Positions 43,576-56,125 are shown, counted from the first letter of the stretch. The stretch is 64,000 bases of DNA from Nephrocerus scutellatus (GCA_947095585.1 OX352761.1:18553277-18617276); one strand, 5' to 3'. The notes: generated by a model from the letters alone, not told the origin. Numbers and translations are program-made.

Positions 43576-45720
43576 CCGGCTAAAGATCCCCTCAGTACGC
43601 CAACAATTAAGGGATCATTTATCGCAAGGAGTGGAAGCAATCAGCAGCTCACTGCCGACAACCATCCAGGAACATTGGAAGGCTGTGAAAAATGTTTTCA
43701 CATCTGGAGCGGAAAGTATTGTTGGTAGAAGCCAGGCAAGGCACAGCACGTGGCTTACCGAAGATACCTGGAGGCGGATTGAAGAACGTAAACTACTTAA
43801 AGCTCGTATTGTAGATATCCCAGCAGTAGCGAGGAGCGAGCTAGAGTCCATGTATCGAAGAAAAATGAGAGAAGTGCAGCGTAGTGTAAGACGTGACAAG
43901 CGTAACTATATTAACAACCTGGCCTCAGAAGCAGAGGAAGCAGCGAGCCGGTGCGATAGCAGAACCGTTTACAGAATCACCAAAGAGCTGACAGGTGGTC
44001 ACCGCTCTAGCCAACATCCGGTGAAAGGCCTAGATGGTACCGTACTCGTTTCAGATGAGGATCAGCTCAAGCGATGGAAGGAGCATTTCTCTACGGTCCT
44101 TAACCGTGTATTTGCTAACGATATGCATCTAAATCAAGCGGAAATGCCGGAAGTAACAATTTCCCGAATTCGCACCTCAACTCCCAGTAAAGACGAGATC
44201 GCTACCGCGATTAACGCACTAAAGAACAACAAGTCGGTAGGACTAGATGGTATACCCGCAGAGCTTCTGCGTGCAGCTCCAACGACATCAGCAGAGCTTT
44301 TATATCCTCTTGTAGAGAGAGCTTGGGAGGTAGAAAGTTTCCCCGAAGAGTGGAAGAAGGGAATGATTGTCAAGCTCCCTAAAAAAGGTAGTCTTATGGA
44401 GTGCGAAAACTGGAGAGGCATTTGCGTTCTCCCTGCAGTTGCAAAAGTAATAGCCAAAGTAGTACTTGAACGTATTAAGGAACATCTGGAAGATACACTC
44501 GATGCCGAACAAGCAGGTTTCCGCACTGGATCCTCCTGTGTAGACCACATAAACACCCTGCGGATCATTATTGAACAGTGCGTTGAATTCCGGTCACCAC
44601 TGCACCTGCTGTTCATCGATTTTGAGAAGGCGTTTGACAGTGTCAACAGACAGTTTATCTGGCTTGCCTTGCGCAGGAGAGGTATACCCGATAAACTAAT
44701 AGCTATTATTAAAGCAACCTATGATGGCTCTAAATGTCATGTGCTGCATAGAGGAAAGCTGTCAGAGGAATTCGAGATCCTAAGTGGGGTACGACAAGGT
44801 TGCATTCTATCGCCGATACTTTTTTTGTTGGTGATTAGCGATGTACTTCGCGCAGCTTTATCTACTGGAAACGGAGGAATTCGTTGGACTCTTACATCTC
44901 AACTCAAACATCTGGATTACGCTGACGACGTTTGTTTACTCTCACATAGAATTATGGAGCTGCACCAAATGACAACAAATGTGGAGAGGGAGGCAAATGT
45001 TGCGGGTTTGAAGATTAATACTGCCAAAACCAAAATCATCAACCTCGGCACTAACTCAGTTACTCATGTTAACATTGCTGGACAGCCGGTAGAGAGAGTA
45101 GAGAGTTTCCAATATCTTGGGAGTATTGTCTCGACCGAAGGTGGAACCGAACAGGACATTGCCAACCGAATCGGCAAAGCAAAATCGGTGTTTGGAATGA
45201 TGTCCATGATATGGCGAAGCAATGCGATCAGCTTAAACACCAAGCTGCGACTGTTCCGCTCAAATGTTGAATCTGTGCTGTTGTATGGGTGCAGCACTTG
45301 GAAGGTGACCGCTACTATCACAAAAAGATTACAAACATTTGTAAATAGGTGCCTACGGAACATCATAAGGGTTTTCTGGCCTAACCGTATCTCTAACGAA
45401 CATCTTTACCAGAGAACGGGTCAGGAACCAATAGGCACAACCATCCAACGACGGAAGTGGCAGTGGATTGGTCATACACTCCGAAAAGGCGACAGTTCCA
45501 TAGCAAACTACGCAATGCAATGGAACCCGTTATCTCAGGATGGTAGAAGAACGGGTCGTCCGAGAAATACATGGCGCAGAACAGTTGAGGAGGAGGCACG
45601 GCAATTGGGGAAGAGTTGGAGAGAGCTGAAGCTCATTGCCAGGAACCGCACGCGATGGCGCGTAGGCGTAGTAGAGGCCCTAGGACCCATAAGGGGATAC
45701 AGGACATAAAGAAGAAGAAG
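43576..45720 (+). mobile_element. Young LINE A insertion, 5' truncated, perfect 14-bp target-site duplication
   Basis: AAACCTAAAGAAAT occurs at 43562-43575 and again at 45721-45734, immediately flanking the element. The 5' end (CCGGCTAAAGATCCCC) starts in the linker after the endonuclease domain, so the copy is truncated. The 3' end is GGACATAAAGAAGAAGAAG, a short GAA-type tail as expected for RTE-like elements. It sits inside a mariner transposase, and the interrupted mariner reading resumes after the second duplication copy. Confidence 0.95.
43577..45709 (+). CDS. LINE A reverse transcriptase frame, uninterrupted, lacking its start
   Basis: The frame is open from the first base of the truncated element to TAA at 45707-45709, about 710 codons. 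There is no original ATG; the first Met is near 43850, and the GTG at 43631 is not a real start. Order: linker (LKARIVDIPAVARSELESMY), fingers (INALKNNKSVGLDGIPAELL; KLPKKGSLMECENWRGICVL), EQAGFRTGSSCVDHINTLRI, motif A FIDFEKAFDSVN, motif B SGVRQGCILSPILFLLVI, motif C LDYADDVCLL (about residue 430 counted from 43631), thumb (ESFQYLGSIVSTEGGTEQDI), C-terminal domain with VLLYGCSTWKVT, QRRKWQWIGHTLRKGDSS and GRRTGRPRNTWRRTVEEE. All catalytic residues are present, but without the endonuclease the copy should not move itself. Confidence 0.9.
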   Translation, partial: RLKIPSVRQQLRDHLSQGVEAISSSLPTTIQEHWKAVKNVFTSGAESIVGRSQARHSTWLTEDTWRRIEERKLLKARIVDIPAVARSELESMYRRKMREVQRSVRRDKRNYINNLASEAEEAASRCDSRTVYRITKELTGGHRSSQHPVKGLDGTVLVSDEDQLKRWKEHFSTVLNRVFANDMHLNQAEMPEVTISRIRTSTPSKDEIATAINALKNNKSVGLDGIPAELLRAAPTTSAELLYPLVERAWEVESFPEEWKKGMIVKLPKKGSLMECENWRGICVLPAVAKVIAKVVLERIKEHLEDTLDAEQAGFRTGSSCVDHINTLRIIIEQCVEFRSPLHLLFIDFEKAFDSVNRQFIWLALRRRGIPDKLIAIIKATYDGSKCHVLHRGKLSEEFEILSGVRQGCILSPILFLLVISDVLRAALSTGNGGIRWTLTSQLKHLDYADDVCLLSHRIMELHQMTTNVEREANVAGLKINTAKTKIINLGTNSVTHVNIAGQPVERVESFQYLGSIVSTEGGTEQDIANRIGKAKSVFGMMSMIWRSNAISLNTKLRLFRSNVESVLLYGCSTWKVTATITKRLQTFVNRCLRNIIRVFWPNRISNEHLYQRTGQEPIGTTIQRRKWQWIGHTLRKGDSSIANYAMQWNPLSQDGRRTGRPRNTWRRTVEEEARQLGKSWRELKLIARNRTRWRVGVVEALGPIRGYRT

Positions 45721-45915
45721 AAACCTAAAGAAATGACTGCGCGGTACGAAGTAAGGGTCTAACGAAGAGGTCATCACTGAAACAAATGCCTATTTATAGG
45801 GCCTTGAGAAAACCTTTTATTTAAAAGAGACTATGTTAAGAAATAAAAAGCTTTTTTGCCGAAAAAAAATATATTTTATTCAAAAAGTCAATGAATTAAC
45901 AGACTACCCTCGTAT
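45721..45915 (+). pseudogene. mariner transposase relic, right part and 3' terminus
   Basis: After the target-site duplication the mariner frame resumes (SNLKK.., then GSNEEVITETNAY-like sequence with one change of frame at about 45757-45790) and runs into a non-coding tail AATAAAAAGCTTTTTTGCCG. It ends near 45914 with AAAGTCAATGAATTAACAGA then CTACCCTCGTA, which looks like a mariner terminal repeat adjoining a TA. Confidence 0.65.
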
Positions 45916-46835
45916 CTTTACTTTGCAGGTGTAACCCAAAAAAAAAAAAAATCTGCTGAGGATCTTGATCTGTTGATTATCTCAATGGTCTGTTCTTCGA
46001 AAGCCATCTTTTTCTTGTAACAGATTCGCTTGAAGTTCTTTATCGCTTCATCATCGATGGTTTTGAACACATTTGTGTTGTGTCATTCTATACTATAAAT
46101 ATAATAGAAAAATACAAAAAAAAAAACCAAATCTTCAGATATTTGCCATTTTTCAGTACTGAATCAGCTGCAGTGCATTTCTAGTTAAGCAGTTTTGTAT
46201 TATTTTTTTGTACTTTATTGGCAGAATTACTGCTAGTGTTGAATTCTTTCACCAAAAGTGTCAAGTCGAAAAAGGCAACCTGCTAAAAATAGGTAATACT
46301 CTCTGGAGCGTGTTTTACGCTAGTCTTTTGCAACTGCAGATGCCGACAGATGTACTTTTGATGGGGCGTGTAGATGTCCTAGCTACAGCTGTCATCTTCG
46401 TCGAAAGCAAAGAGTTGAATCAGCTCAAAATAAACGAAGTTATATAGGGAGAGTCAACTATTGTATGAAGAAGTACGGACTTCAGTTAACGGTTAAAAAG
46501 AGAGCGTAATGAACACGAAAAGAAAGATTCCACCCACCATACTTACATAAAAAAATTCGGACTGAAGATTTAAAGAGAAGTAAACTGGACACACCACAGT
46601 CCCACTGCGTTTAAGTTTATTTGTGGAGCACTAGTTAAATCGATAAATCGCTCTTTAAGCGCGGGAAGGAGTAACTTTCTTTTATGTCCGGCGAAAAGCA
46701 GAAAGGATATCCCAACATTAACTATCTGTAGCACCAAGGGACCAAGGGCAGACATTTTGGGCTTATAAAAGAGGTATATTTAAAAAAAAAAAGTGCCCAT
46801 ATGGCGAAGAAAACCTCAGCCTCTAGTTCATGACA
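45916..46835. other. Unassigned sequence
   Basis: AT-rich. Frames 46208-46447 and 46570-46755 give no recognisable domain. Confidence 0.4.
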
Positions 46836-47480
46836 TGATATAAATAATTCGCTCTACAAGAGGAGTTTGGTCCAGTTCTCTCCACCGTTCACGATTTTTT
46901 GCCAAAATGTTTCAGTTGGCATCACTTAATTCTGGGCACCTTGGTGTACGCTATACCTTTAGGTTTGGCTTGACCTGCATCGTCGCCGTCTCCTATAAAG
47001 CCTAGCACCAAGTACAATTTGTGCAGGATCCTCTTCGCTTATGCGACCTAAGTGTTCTGACATTGGATCCTACCGAGGCTACTGTAATTCTCTCCACAAT
47101 GTCTACTTCGTGGTGACGCTCGAAGATCTCGTCAATATAAAGTCTCCGAAATTCCTTTTATTTTCCAGGATCTTATCAGGCTTTCCAAAATCGCCATTCC
47201 TCACCTACGGGTACAACAAATCTCCATAAGACTTTCCTATCGAACGTTGCTAAGTTGTCAGAGTGCTCTTTGCTAAGCACCCACGTATCGGATCCATACG
47301 TAAGTTTATGGTTGTTTATGGTTATTATGGTAGAAATCCTTCATTTAAAGGATCTTGACAGGATAAAGTAGATTTTGTGTTCGCTTACTTAAAGCTGTGC
47401 TGGTACCACCAAGTTATATATATTTCTGGTTCTATACTTTCGACATGACATCTTGGCTATGTTATTAATAGGTTGGTATA
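46836..47480 (-). mobile_element. LINE B relic, C-terminal region, minus strand
   Basis: The reverse complement gives the LINE B 3' coding region in order: decayed YGSETWVLSK / EHSD (about 47285-47250), RKVLW.. (about 47230), then the FGDFILTRSSSVTT/ VDIVERITVA region (about 47140-47080) and the AGHL.R.SEEDP region (about 47050-47025). Strongly mutated. Confidence 0.65.
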
Positions 47481-49429
47481 ATTAAAGATAAAGAAGAGCA
47501 ATATAAGCTGGAGCTGGTATAATTAAAGACAGAGAAGAGCAATAAATAGGAGAACGTTAACGTTCTCTCACTGCCTAATTCTTAAATTAACATGGCCCCT
47601 TTAAAAGAGGCAATGATAGTTAGAGATGCAACTGGAAGGCTGCATTTTTTATTCGTACTTGCTTTTATTGCATTAAACTAACCACTACAGTTTTAATCGT
47701 AAAATCAGGAATTAAATGCTTTACCTGAAGGAAGTATGATTCCATTTCATTTCCAACAGAATGAACACGCTTTGTTCTTGAAGTTGTTTTTTAGATTTTT
47801 TTTTAGCTTCGACCAGAATCCTTTCCGCACATCACTTTCATAACTTAATCGAAAGTACATTGTCAATTTTTTTTCAGAAACGCCTCCTTTATTTTCGTTG
47901 CTGATAAGCTGATAGTAAAACAATCCATTTTGAGCGTACATCATGTAGCACTCAAACATTATTCATCAGAGATACCATACCATACCATGGTGATTTAAAA
48001 TAATGGTAACATTATCCTCTACACAGCTATGCTACAACATTCATAACAAAAGATCGAAACCATCAATGAAGTGGACCTACTGTAAAGGTGGATGTGCCAC
48101 TTTGAAAGATGGTAGCATACAGTATACTGCATAAGTTTTCGAACCTCCAACCAGCGGGGATTTTAATGGAGACTAAAGAGTGGAAGTAGTATAAGAGGAA
48201 AGCCGGAGGTTCGGTATGAACAATAAATTTTGTGTTCACTTATTTTCTCAGCGTGTTGACACTAATAACTTACAGCTCCTTGAAGATGTCACTTTATTGA
48301 TAAATATGCGCGGATAATGCACCCTCCTTCTTTCTTCAACGCTTTGTCTGATGGCATCGATGGTTCGAGGGAATCGCCGCCGCCGCCACGGTAGTCCATT
48401 TTTCTTTTCATCACAATCATCGTTGTCATCATCACTATCATTTTGTAGCCATCGTGACTGAGCATAAGATCGGCATAATATCGTTGTCTTTTGATTTCGA
48501 TTTGTGTGGATCCGCCGATTGGTGATGATGGTGGTGATCTTTATTGAGGATGATGCGGCGGAGCGGTTGATGATTGCATTTAGTGTACTATGAGAGTATT
48601 CAATAGTTAGTTAAACGACAGCATAAGTACAAGAAGTCGTCCTGCCGATGAGGATGATCGAGAGCTCCTCCCGATCGAAGGGTCAATCCCATTCAAGATA
48701 GAATATTACGCTTATTCGTTGCGCCGGCCGTCTTTATCGTTGTCTTAAAGATTTTAAAACTTCACATTCGATTGTTCTTTCTTCTTTTTCTTCATCTTTA
48801 GAGTTTATTGTGTTCATACGGTTCAGCGTTTGTGTCGCTCTGTCACTCTGCCCAAATGATGAATAGCCGGCAGACGACGACGACGACGAAGATGACAACA
48901 ATGACCTGACGATAAAAGAAAGTTCCTAAAGACCGAACAGATGTGTATGTATCTGTGGCAGGGAAATAAATTGAATCGATCGAAGAGTACTCGTATCTAA
49001 GCGCAATGTTTATGCAACATAGGGTTTCGCAATGAACCACAATGGTCATCGAGTTGTGACAAAAGAAAATCACGCAATTACACCCAGATCGCCTGCTGTA
49101 TGATGTGTGTCGTCCTCGTCCAGGATTCATCGACACTTGAGAACAATTATTAATGTAACAGAAAGAAAGAAAAATTGTAACGGTGGCCAATTGAAGTGGT
49201 GATGTGTGAGCGAAAAATGTCCAGAAACTCCTGTTTTTGTTACCAAATTTTTCGCCGCATTATTCCACAGTTCCTAAAAAACATCGTGAGAGATCGTCTG
49301 GTTATATGTCCTTAAGTAATTTGCATGGTTAATAATTCAAATTTTTGTTTGGCTAATTGGGGAAGATTTTTAAACCAAAAAAAGAAAACATCCTATCTGA
49401 TTTCCAGTTATTTTATAAAAACAGCGTGT
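47481..49429. other. Unassigned sequence, possibly host intergenic
   Basis: No gene recognised. The stretch 48300-49150 is less AT-rich than its surroundings, with short runs such as GCCGCCGCCGCC at 48377, repeated ATGATGGTGGTGAT near 48525 and GACGACGACGACGAAGATGA at 48874. Frames there (48843-49190) show no domain. Confidence 0.4.
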
Positions 49430-49740
49430 GGTAACAGTTTATAAATCGTGAAAGCAGAAGGCGCCTTGATTTTAGTTTGGATTGCTTCAATGGGAATTAT
49501 TTTACCGCCAACACAAACAAGAAGAGAAGGACTTTCCGTACAACACGTATGTGGAATGCTCTGCCAAGCTCTGTCTTCCCACATCACTATGATCCACAGG
49601 CATTCAAAACACAAGCTCATAGACATCTCCTTTTTTCTCCTCCTCTTCCTTAACGCCCACGCTGTGCCAAGCATATAGCCGAGCATTATAATGGTGCGAA
49701 CCCCTTGAAGCGTGCGCGAATTATAAAAAAAAAATAAACT
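49430..49740 (+). mobile_element. LINE C 3' end fragment
   Basis: 49535-49735 is closely similar to 26745-26910: RTTRMWNALPSSVF..HYDPQAFKT-type coding (GTATGTGGAATGCTCTGCCA), then GCCGAGCATTATAATGGTGC and GCGTGCGCGAATTATAAAAA. The two copies together define the LINE C 3' terminus as an ATAAAAA tail. Confidence 0.75.
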
Positions 49741-49894
49741 ATTAGCAGATTTGCGGTAAATATTCAGGATATTTTTGTTTGGGTCCAGGATTTCAAACTG
49801 GGGATAAGCTTTCCTGATAATATGCGAAATATAAACCGCATTAAAATATCACCGTTTTTACCGCGAACGGCTTTACGCAGGAGAACGAGATCTT

Positions 49895-52740
49895 TTTAGA
49901 AATATTCGTGCGTTGGCATACCTAAGCTCTGAGCGTCCTGGTCTACGCCATCCTTCCAGCGCAGGCTTGGCCGGCCTCGCTGTCGTGTTCCATAAATCCT
50001 ACCGCAAAAGATCATCTTCGCTCATGCGAGCTAGGTGTCCTGCCGACCAGAGCCTACCGAGCTTAATTTTTTTCACGATGTCGACATTGCGGTCACGCTC
50101 GTAGACCTCATCATTGTAAAGTCCCCAAAATCGTCCTTCCTCACATACGGGGCCAACAATTCTCCGTAAGAATTTTCTCTCGAACGCGACTAAGAGATCA
50201 GAATGCTTTTTGCTAAGCACCCAAGTCTCGGATCCATATGTAAGTACTGGTATGACCATTGTCTTATATATCAGCAGCTTGGATGTTATGTTAAGTTCCT
50301 GGATATGAAGAGACTTGACAGACACTAGTAGGCTTTGTTGGCTTTAAGGAAACGTGCGCGTATTTCTAGTTCCATGCTGTTATCGGCTGCTTTAGTTGAC
50401 CTGTGATAATTAAAGTATTGTACTACTTCAAATTCGCGCTCCACTATTTGAACTGAGGGACCAATGTTGGATCGTCTACTCGCAGACGTGGCCACCATAT
50501 ACATTGTTTTGCTCTTATTTATGTGCAGCCCCAGATTTCGTGCCGCCTGCTCGATCTGGATGAATGCTTCCTGTACAGAACTTCGGTTTCTACCAACGAT
50601 GCCAATATCGTCTGCGTAAGCCAGTATCTGAATGGACTTATAAAGGATTTTTCCTCTCGCCGTTACGTCAGATCCTCGGATCACTTTCTCCAATGCCAGG
50701 TTGAAAAGGACGCAAGCCATCCTATCTATTTGTCGAAGCCCGTTATAGATGCTGAATGGGCTTAGTAGTGATCCGGATATTTTTACTTGGCTTATAACAA
50801 TGGTCATGGTCAACCTACATAGTCGTGCCAGTTTATTTGGGATGCCGAATTCTCTCATGGCTTTATAAAGTTCTACTCTGGCTATGCTATCATAGGTGAT
50901 ATTAAAATCTATAAAAAGATGGTGTAGTGAGTTTTAAAACTTTAGACATTATTCCATCACCTGCCTAAGGGTGTAATCTTATCAGTTGTTGATTTACCTG
51001 GGATGAAGCCACACTGGTATGGACCAATGATCCCTTTAGCGTATGGGGCTATCCTGTCTTGAAGGATAGAGGAGTGGAGAGGAGGATACGCGGTACACTA
51101 CAACGTTATACCACGATAATTGCTGCAGGTTGTGAAATCTCGCCTGTCTTCTGGCATCGGACTTCTGTATTGCGGGGCCTCCTGTTTTAATTAGCTCCGC
51201 TGGGATACTATCAGATCCTGGGGCCTTATTATTTTTGCGCCGATTTATCGCTCTGCTAACTTTGCCTAGTGGCGGCAGCATAGTGTGGTCTTCGGAGGCT
51301 CCAATTCTTCAGTTAGCTGGCCAATTCGCAACTCATGAAAGTGCTCTTCTAATTGCTCTAAGATGCCTTCGAGATCGGCGATCAGATTACCCTGTTTGTG
51401 TTTGCAGTATGTGAATCGCGGTGCATATTGCGTCATACCGCGGACTCTTTAGTAGAATTTCCGCACTTGGTGCGATCGTCATTCTCTGTAGTATTCTAGT
51501 TCGCGGACGAGATTCTTCTCCTAGGCTGCTTTCTTTCGCTGGTGAACTGTTTTTTTATATCTTCTGAGCACTTTATATTTATCTTCGCGTGCCCGCGTTC
51601 TATCAGGTTGTTGCTTTGATCGGTACGCAACATTCTTACGTTCAGTCGCTAGCTTACATTTTCGTCATCGAACTAGTCGCTCCGATCTCTACGACTACTG
51701 CCAAAGATGGAGTCAGCAGTACTAATGACAGTATTCTTAAGGCGTGTTCATGTCTCTTCTAGTACTTACTCTCCCTGCATTTAGGGCGAGTCCTATCGCT
51801 TGACCGTAGTTGTGTCTGGTCTCTTTGTTGCGAAGGGTAGCCGTGTTGACTCGAATCTGATTCGCGGATGCTGTCTTTCTTGATTTGTGCAATCCGCGCT
51901 TGGAGCACCATACCAACAAGATAGATGTCCGAGTCGAAATTGGCACCTCGGTACGTTCGTGCCGTCATCAGGTCATCAGGTCAGGTCAGGTCATCGTTGT
52001 CCATTGTAATTAGTGTTCTCGTGTAAGCTATGGGTGCCAATGTACTGGCTCCCTACCTATTTTGGCATTCATATCCCCCAGAATGACTTTTACGTCAAAC
52101 TGAGAACAGGCATGTTCTCGTTCCCGTTCGACTGATTCAAAGAATTCTTCCTTTTCATCATCTGGTGAATCCTCTGTAGGTGCGTGAACGTTTATGAGGC
52201 TTATGTTTTTAAATCTGCCCCGCAAGCGAAGGGTCCATAGCCGGTCATTTATTGCTTTAAAGCCGATAACGGTGGGTTTCATTCTTTTGCTGATTAGAAA
52301 TCCCACCCCGAGCAAATGATGTCTTGCATGACAGCTGTAATATATGCCATATTCTGATTTTTGTAAGACACCATTTCCCGTCCATTGCACCTCCTGAATT
52401 GCTGTTCTGTCAACATTATATTTCGACTAGCTCCTGTGCAGCTCGAGCTCTATATAGTGAGCGTACGTTCCATGAGAAAATTCTAAAATCGTTTAGCCGT
52501 TGTCTTTGCCGTGGTCGTCGTAGTTCATCAGTGTATCCGAGGCTGATTTTGGGCTCTGTAATATAAATCTTTGACGAGCGAGATTATTGGCCTTGCGCCA
52601 ACCTTACTTTGAAGGGACTAGCCCGATCATTCCGCTTTCCTGCATTGGAGGAAAATTACCGGCGGCCACCACGTGGAGGTTTGTTCGCACTAACACCAGT
52701 CAGAGATAGTTACGGCCACTTGCAATTCTAGAGCATTATG
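49895..52740 (-). mobile_element. LINE B relic, nearly full length, minus strand
   Basis: Minus-strand order: 5' leader about 52740-52560; APE endonuclease 52390-52028 (HARHHLLGVGFLISKRMKPT, ISLINVHAPTEDSPDDEKEE, VKVILGDMNAKIGREP); linker 51946-51500; RT fingers 51281-51036 (LGKVSRAINRRKNNKAPGSD, SIPAELIKTGGPAIQ); palm 50858-50325 (MREFGIPNKLARLCRLTMTI, YNGLRQIDRMACVLFNLALE, ILAYADDIGIVGRN); C-terminal part 50325-49999 (LTYGSETWVLSKKHSDLLVA, FERKFLRRIVGPVCEEGRFW). There are at least five frame breaks, but the full domain order is readable, making this the best guide to the family. Confidence 0.9.
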
Positions 52741-54125
52741 GGTTATTCCACCAACTCTGCTGATGGCTGACCGCCATCATACTCCGATACTAGTTCTTTT
52801 ATGCTGTGTGCTCATTTTGGAATGTTATTTAAAGCTCTTGCTATTAGACCTATTCTAATGACAGTTTGGTATTCAGAATCCCGGGTTTGAGTCATGTCAA
52901 ACCTGAGTATCGTTTTCGGAATATTTGTTTGGAGATCACGGGATCCTGTTGCAAGCCTTAGCCTCAACCTATTGACGTACAAACGCCATAATCTTATAAT
53001 TTTTTGGCCTTATCAAGAATTTTTTAAATCGGACTTTTCATTCTGGAGTATTGCCACGGAGTAATCCCACGGTGATTCGAGAGGATAATTTACACAGCAA
53101 TAGAAGTTTCTTTACTCTTCACTCCCCCTCCCCACCATCCTAATGAACGTAAAATAATCAACCAAAGAGGTTGCTCGGCCATATATTCTTCGCTTAGCAA
53201 CACCAGTGTATTGAAGAATTTCTTTGATTGTTATTTTAATTGAGACCATGATCGGCAAAAGACGAGAATATATACATATTTTACCACTATATAGTAACTA
53301 TATGTTATATTATTATAACTATATATGATGACACTAGGAATTGAGGAGACTTCCTGTATAATTTTTTCCCTTTCACAGCGGATGATCAGAGGCATCGCTT
53401 CGATATCAGTCCACTCATCATTGTATAAGCAACACGTTCCACTGTCGGCCACGACGAACACATATTTCTTGGTGTATATGTGTGTTTGCTAAGCTCTTGC
53501 GCTGTCTGCTAGTAAGCTGTCTCTCAAGTTGAATCATCGATGATCGAAATGGTCTCCGCATTTCATAAATTCAGAAAAATAAGACAGAAAACGACGACTT
53601 AGCTTAGCGCCACACGAGAAATGGAATCAACGCAGAAGTTGGAGGGAGGAAAATTCAACAGCAACAATAGTAACAGAAATAATAAAAAAACGATAAATGG
53701 ATTCTTAAACATTTTTTCAATTTTTCTTTCCAGGCTCCTCTGATTTTATAGCGACTATCCCACTGCACTTTGCAGTTCGCCTGATTACATGGGTACTCTG
53801 ATGAAGCGATTCACTCGAATTGGTCACTTCACAGTAAATGAGGAGAAGAGAGGAAGAATCACATTTTGCTTCCACATACAACTATGTACTCTTAGCGATT
53901 CAACACTGTCCCCACCGTGTTGTTGTTGTTGCAGTCCTGGTAGTAACATTGTGTGCTGTGCTTTGTTGGCTGTGCCAGTTGCGTGTTTTCTGTTAGTCCA
54001 GTGCCTGTGATCTGATAAATGTTGGTCACTTTGTAACATTTCTCAGTCGGGGATAAGTGGCAAATTTTCCAGCGAAAAAGTCATTTAATTTTTATATAAA
54101 AACTGTCGTTATATTTTTGTGGTAC
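52741..54125. other. Unassigned sequence between two divergent LINE B copies
   Basis: No gene recognised. A GTTGTTGTTGTTGC tract is at about 53920. Frames 53231-53461 and 53789-54039 give no domain. Confidence 0.4.
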
Positions 54126-56125
54126 AAAACTGAACGTGCTATTGGCGATAGTGTTTCATCCGTGGCTGCACAGCAGCTAGCCGATACCCTTTCCAAATAT
54201 AATGCTGGCATAACAGCAATTCAGAAGATGCGGTAAGCCGGGAATGGTGTCTTACAAAATTTAGAATATGAAATATATTACAGCTGTCATGCAAGACATC
54301 ATGTGCTCGGGGTGGGGTTTCTAGTCAGCAAAATAATTAAATCCACCGTTATCGGCTTTAAAGCAATAAATGAACGGCTATGCCCCCTTCGCGTGTAAGG
54401 GAGATTTCAAAACATAATCCTTATAATCGTTCACGCACCCTAGATGATGAAAATGAAGAATTCTTTGAATCATTTGAACGGGAACTCCATGCCTGTCCTC
54501 AGTTTGACGTAAAAGTCATTCTGGGGGATATGAATGCCAAAATAGGCAGGGATCCAGTATTCAGGCAGTACATTGGCACCCATAGCTAACACGAGAACAC
54601 TAATGACAATGGACAACGAGTCATAAAGATGGCTCCGAGCGCGGATAGCATCATCACGAAAGACTGTATATATCAGATTCGAGTCAACAAGGCTGCCATT
54701 CGCAACGAAGTGACCAAAAACAACTACGGTCAAGCGATAGGACTCACCCTTAATGCAGAGAGAGTAAGTCCTGGGGCTGAGATACCGGGCGCAGAAGAGA
54801 AATGGACACGCCTTAAGAATACTGTCATTAGTACTGCTGACTCCATCTTAGGCAGTAGTCGTAGAGATCGGAACGACTGGTTCGATGACGAATGTAAGCT
54901 AGCGACTGAACGTAAAGAGCTCAGACGATATGAAAAAACAGTTCACCGACGAAAGAAAGCAGCCATAGGCGCCACCAAGCATAGGCGAAGTTAGCAGAGC
55001 GATAAATCGGCTCAAAAATAATGAGGCCCCGCGGGATATGATGGTATCCCAGCGGAGCTAATTAAAAAAGGAGGCTCCACAATACACCAAGCATTTCACG
55101 TATGGGAGAAAGAAGCGATGCCAGAAGACTGGCTAAGAGGCATCCTGTGCCCCATATATAAGGAGATATCAAAACCTACAGCAATTATCGTGGTATAACG
55201 TTGTTAAGTACCGCGCATAAAATTTTCCACTCTATCCTTCAAGACAGGATAGCCTCATACGCTATAGGGATCATTGGTCTATACCAGTGTGGCTTCGTCT
55301 CAGGCAAATCAACAACTGATAAGATTACACCCTTAGGCAGGTGATGGAAAAATGTCTAGAGTTTCAAAACTCAATACACCATCTATTATTGACTTTATAG
55401 CCGCCTATGATAACATAGCCAGAGTAGAACTTTATATAGCCATGAGAGAATTCGGCATCCCAAATAAACTGACACGCCTATATAGGTTGACCATGACTAA
55501 TGGTATAAGCCAATTAAAAATATCCGAATCACTATCAAGCCCATTCAACATCTTTAACGTGCTCCGACAAGGGGCTGGACTGGCCTGCGTCCTCTTCAAC
55601 CTGGCATTGGAGAATGTTATCCGAGACTCAGACGTAACGGCGAGATGAACAATCCTCTATAAGTCCATTCAGATACTGGCTTACGCAGACGATATTGACA
55701 TCGTTGGTGGAAACCGAAGAGCTGTACTGGAAGCTGTCATCCAGATGAAGCAGGCGGTACGAAATCTGGGGCTGCACATAAATGAGAGCAAAACAAAGTT
55801 CATGGTGGCCACATCTGCGTGTAGGAGATCCAACATTGGTCCGTCAATTCAAATAGTGGAATAGCGAATGTGAAGAAGTGCAATCCTTTAACTATCTTGG
55901 GTCAACTGTAGCATCCGATAACAGCATGGTACGAGAAATACGCGCACGGTTGCTTGAAGCCAACTACTACTACTATAGTCTGTCAAGACTCTTTAAATCC
56001 AGGAATTTAACCATAACATCCAAACTACTGGTATATAAGACAATGGTGATACTAGTACTCACCGAGACTTGGGTGCTTAGCAAAAAGCATTGTGACCTCT
56101 TAGCCGCGTTCGAGAGAAAAGTTAG
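54126..56125 (+). mobile_element. LINE B relic, plus strand
   Basis: The endonuclease begins near 54150 (SSVAAQQLADTLSKYNAGIT, AIQKMR). YYSCHARHHVLGVGFLVSK follows at about 54280, then FDVKVILGDMNAKIGRDPVF at 54505-54560, the linker frame 54629-54994, RT pieces from 54970 with an internal deletion, frame 55352-55648 (MREFGIPNKLTRLYRLTMTN, GLACVLFNLALENVI), ILAYADDIDIVGGN at about 55670-55715, and RARLLEANYYYYSLSRLFKS at 55935. It stops abruptly at FERKV (56125), where LINE G sequence begins. Confidence 0.85.

Noticed and set aside
43631..43633. GTG at 43631 as the start of the 692-codon RT frame
   Set aside because: The frame is open back to the 5' truncation at 43577 and the family's start lies in the missing endonuclease domain.
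44134..45777. Long minus-strand frames (up to 170 codons) under LINE A
   Set aside because: Antisense shadows of the intact RT frame.
46570..46755. 61-codon minus-strand frame
   Set aside because: No recognisable motif and no context; I could not link it to any element or gene.
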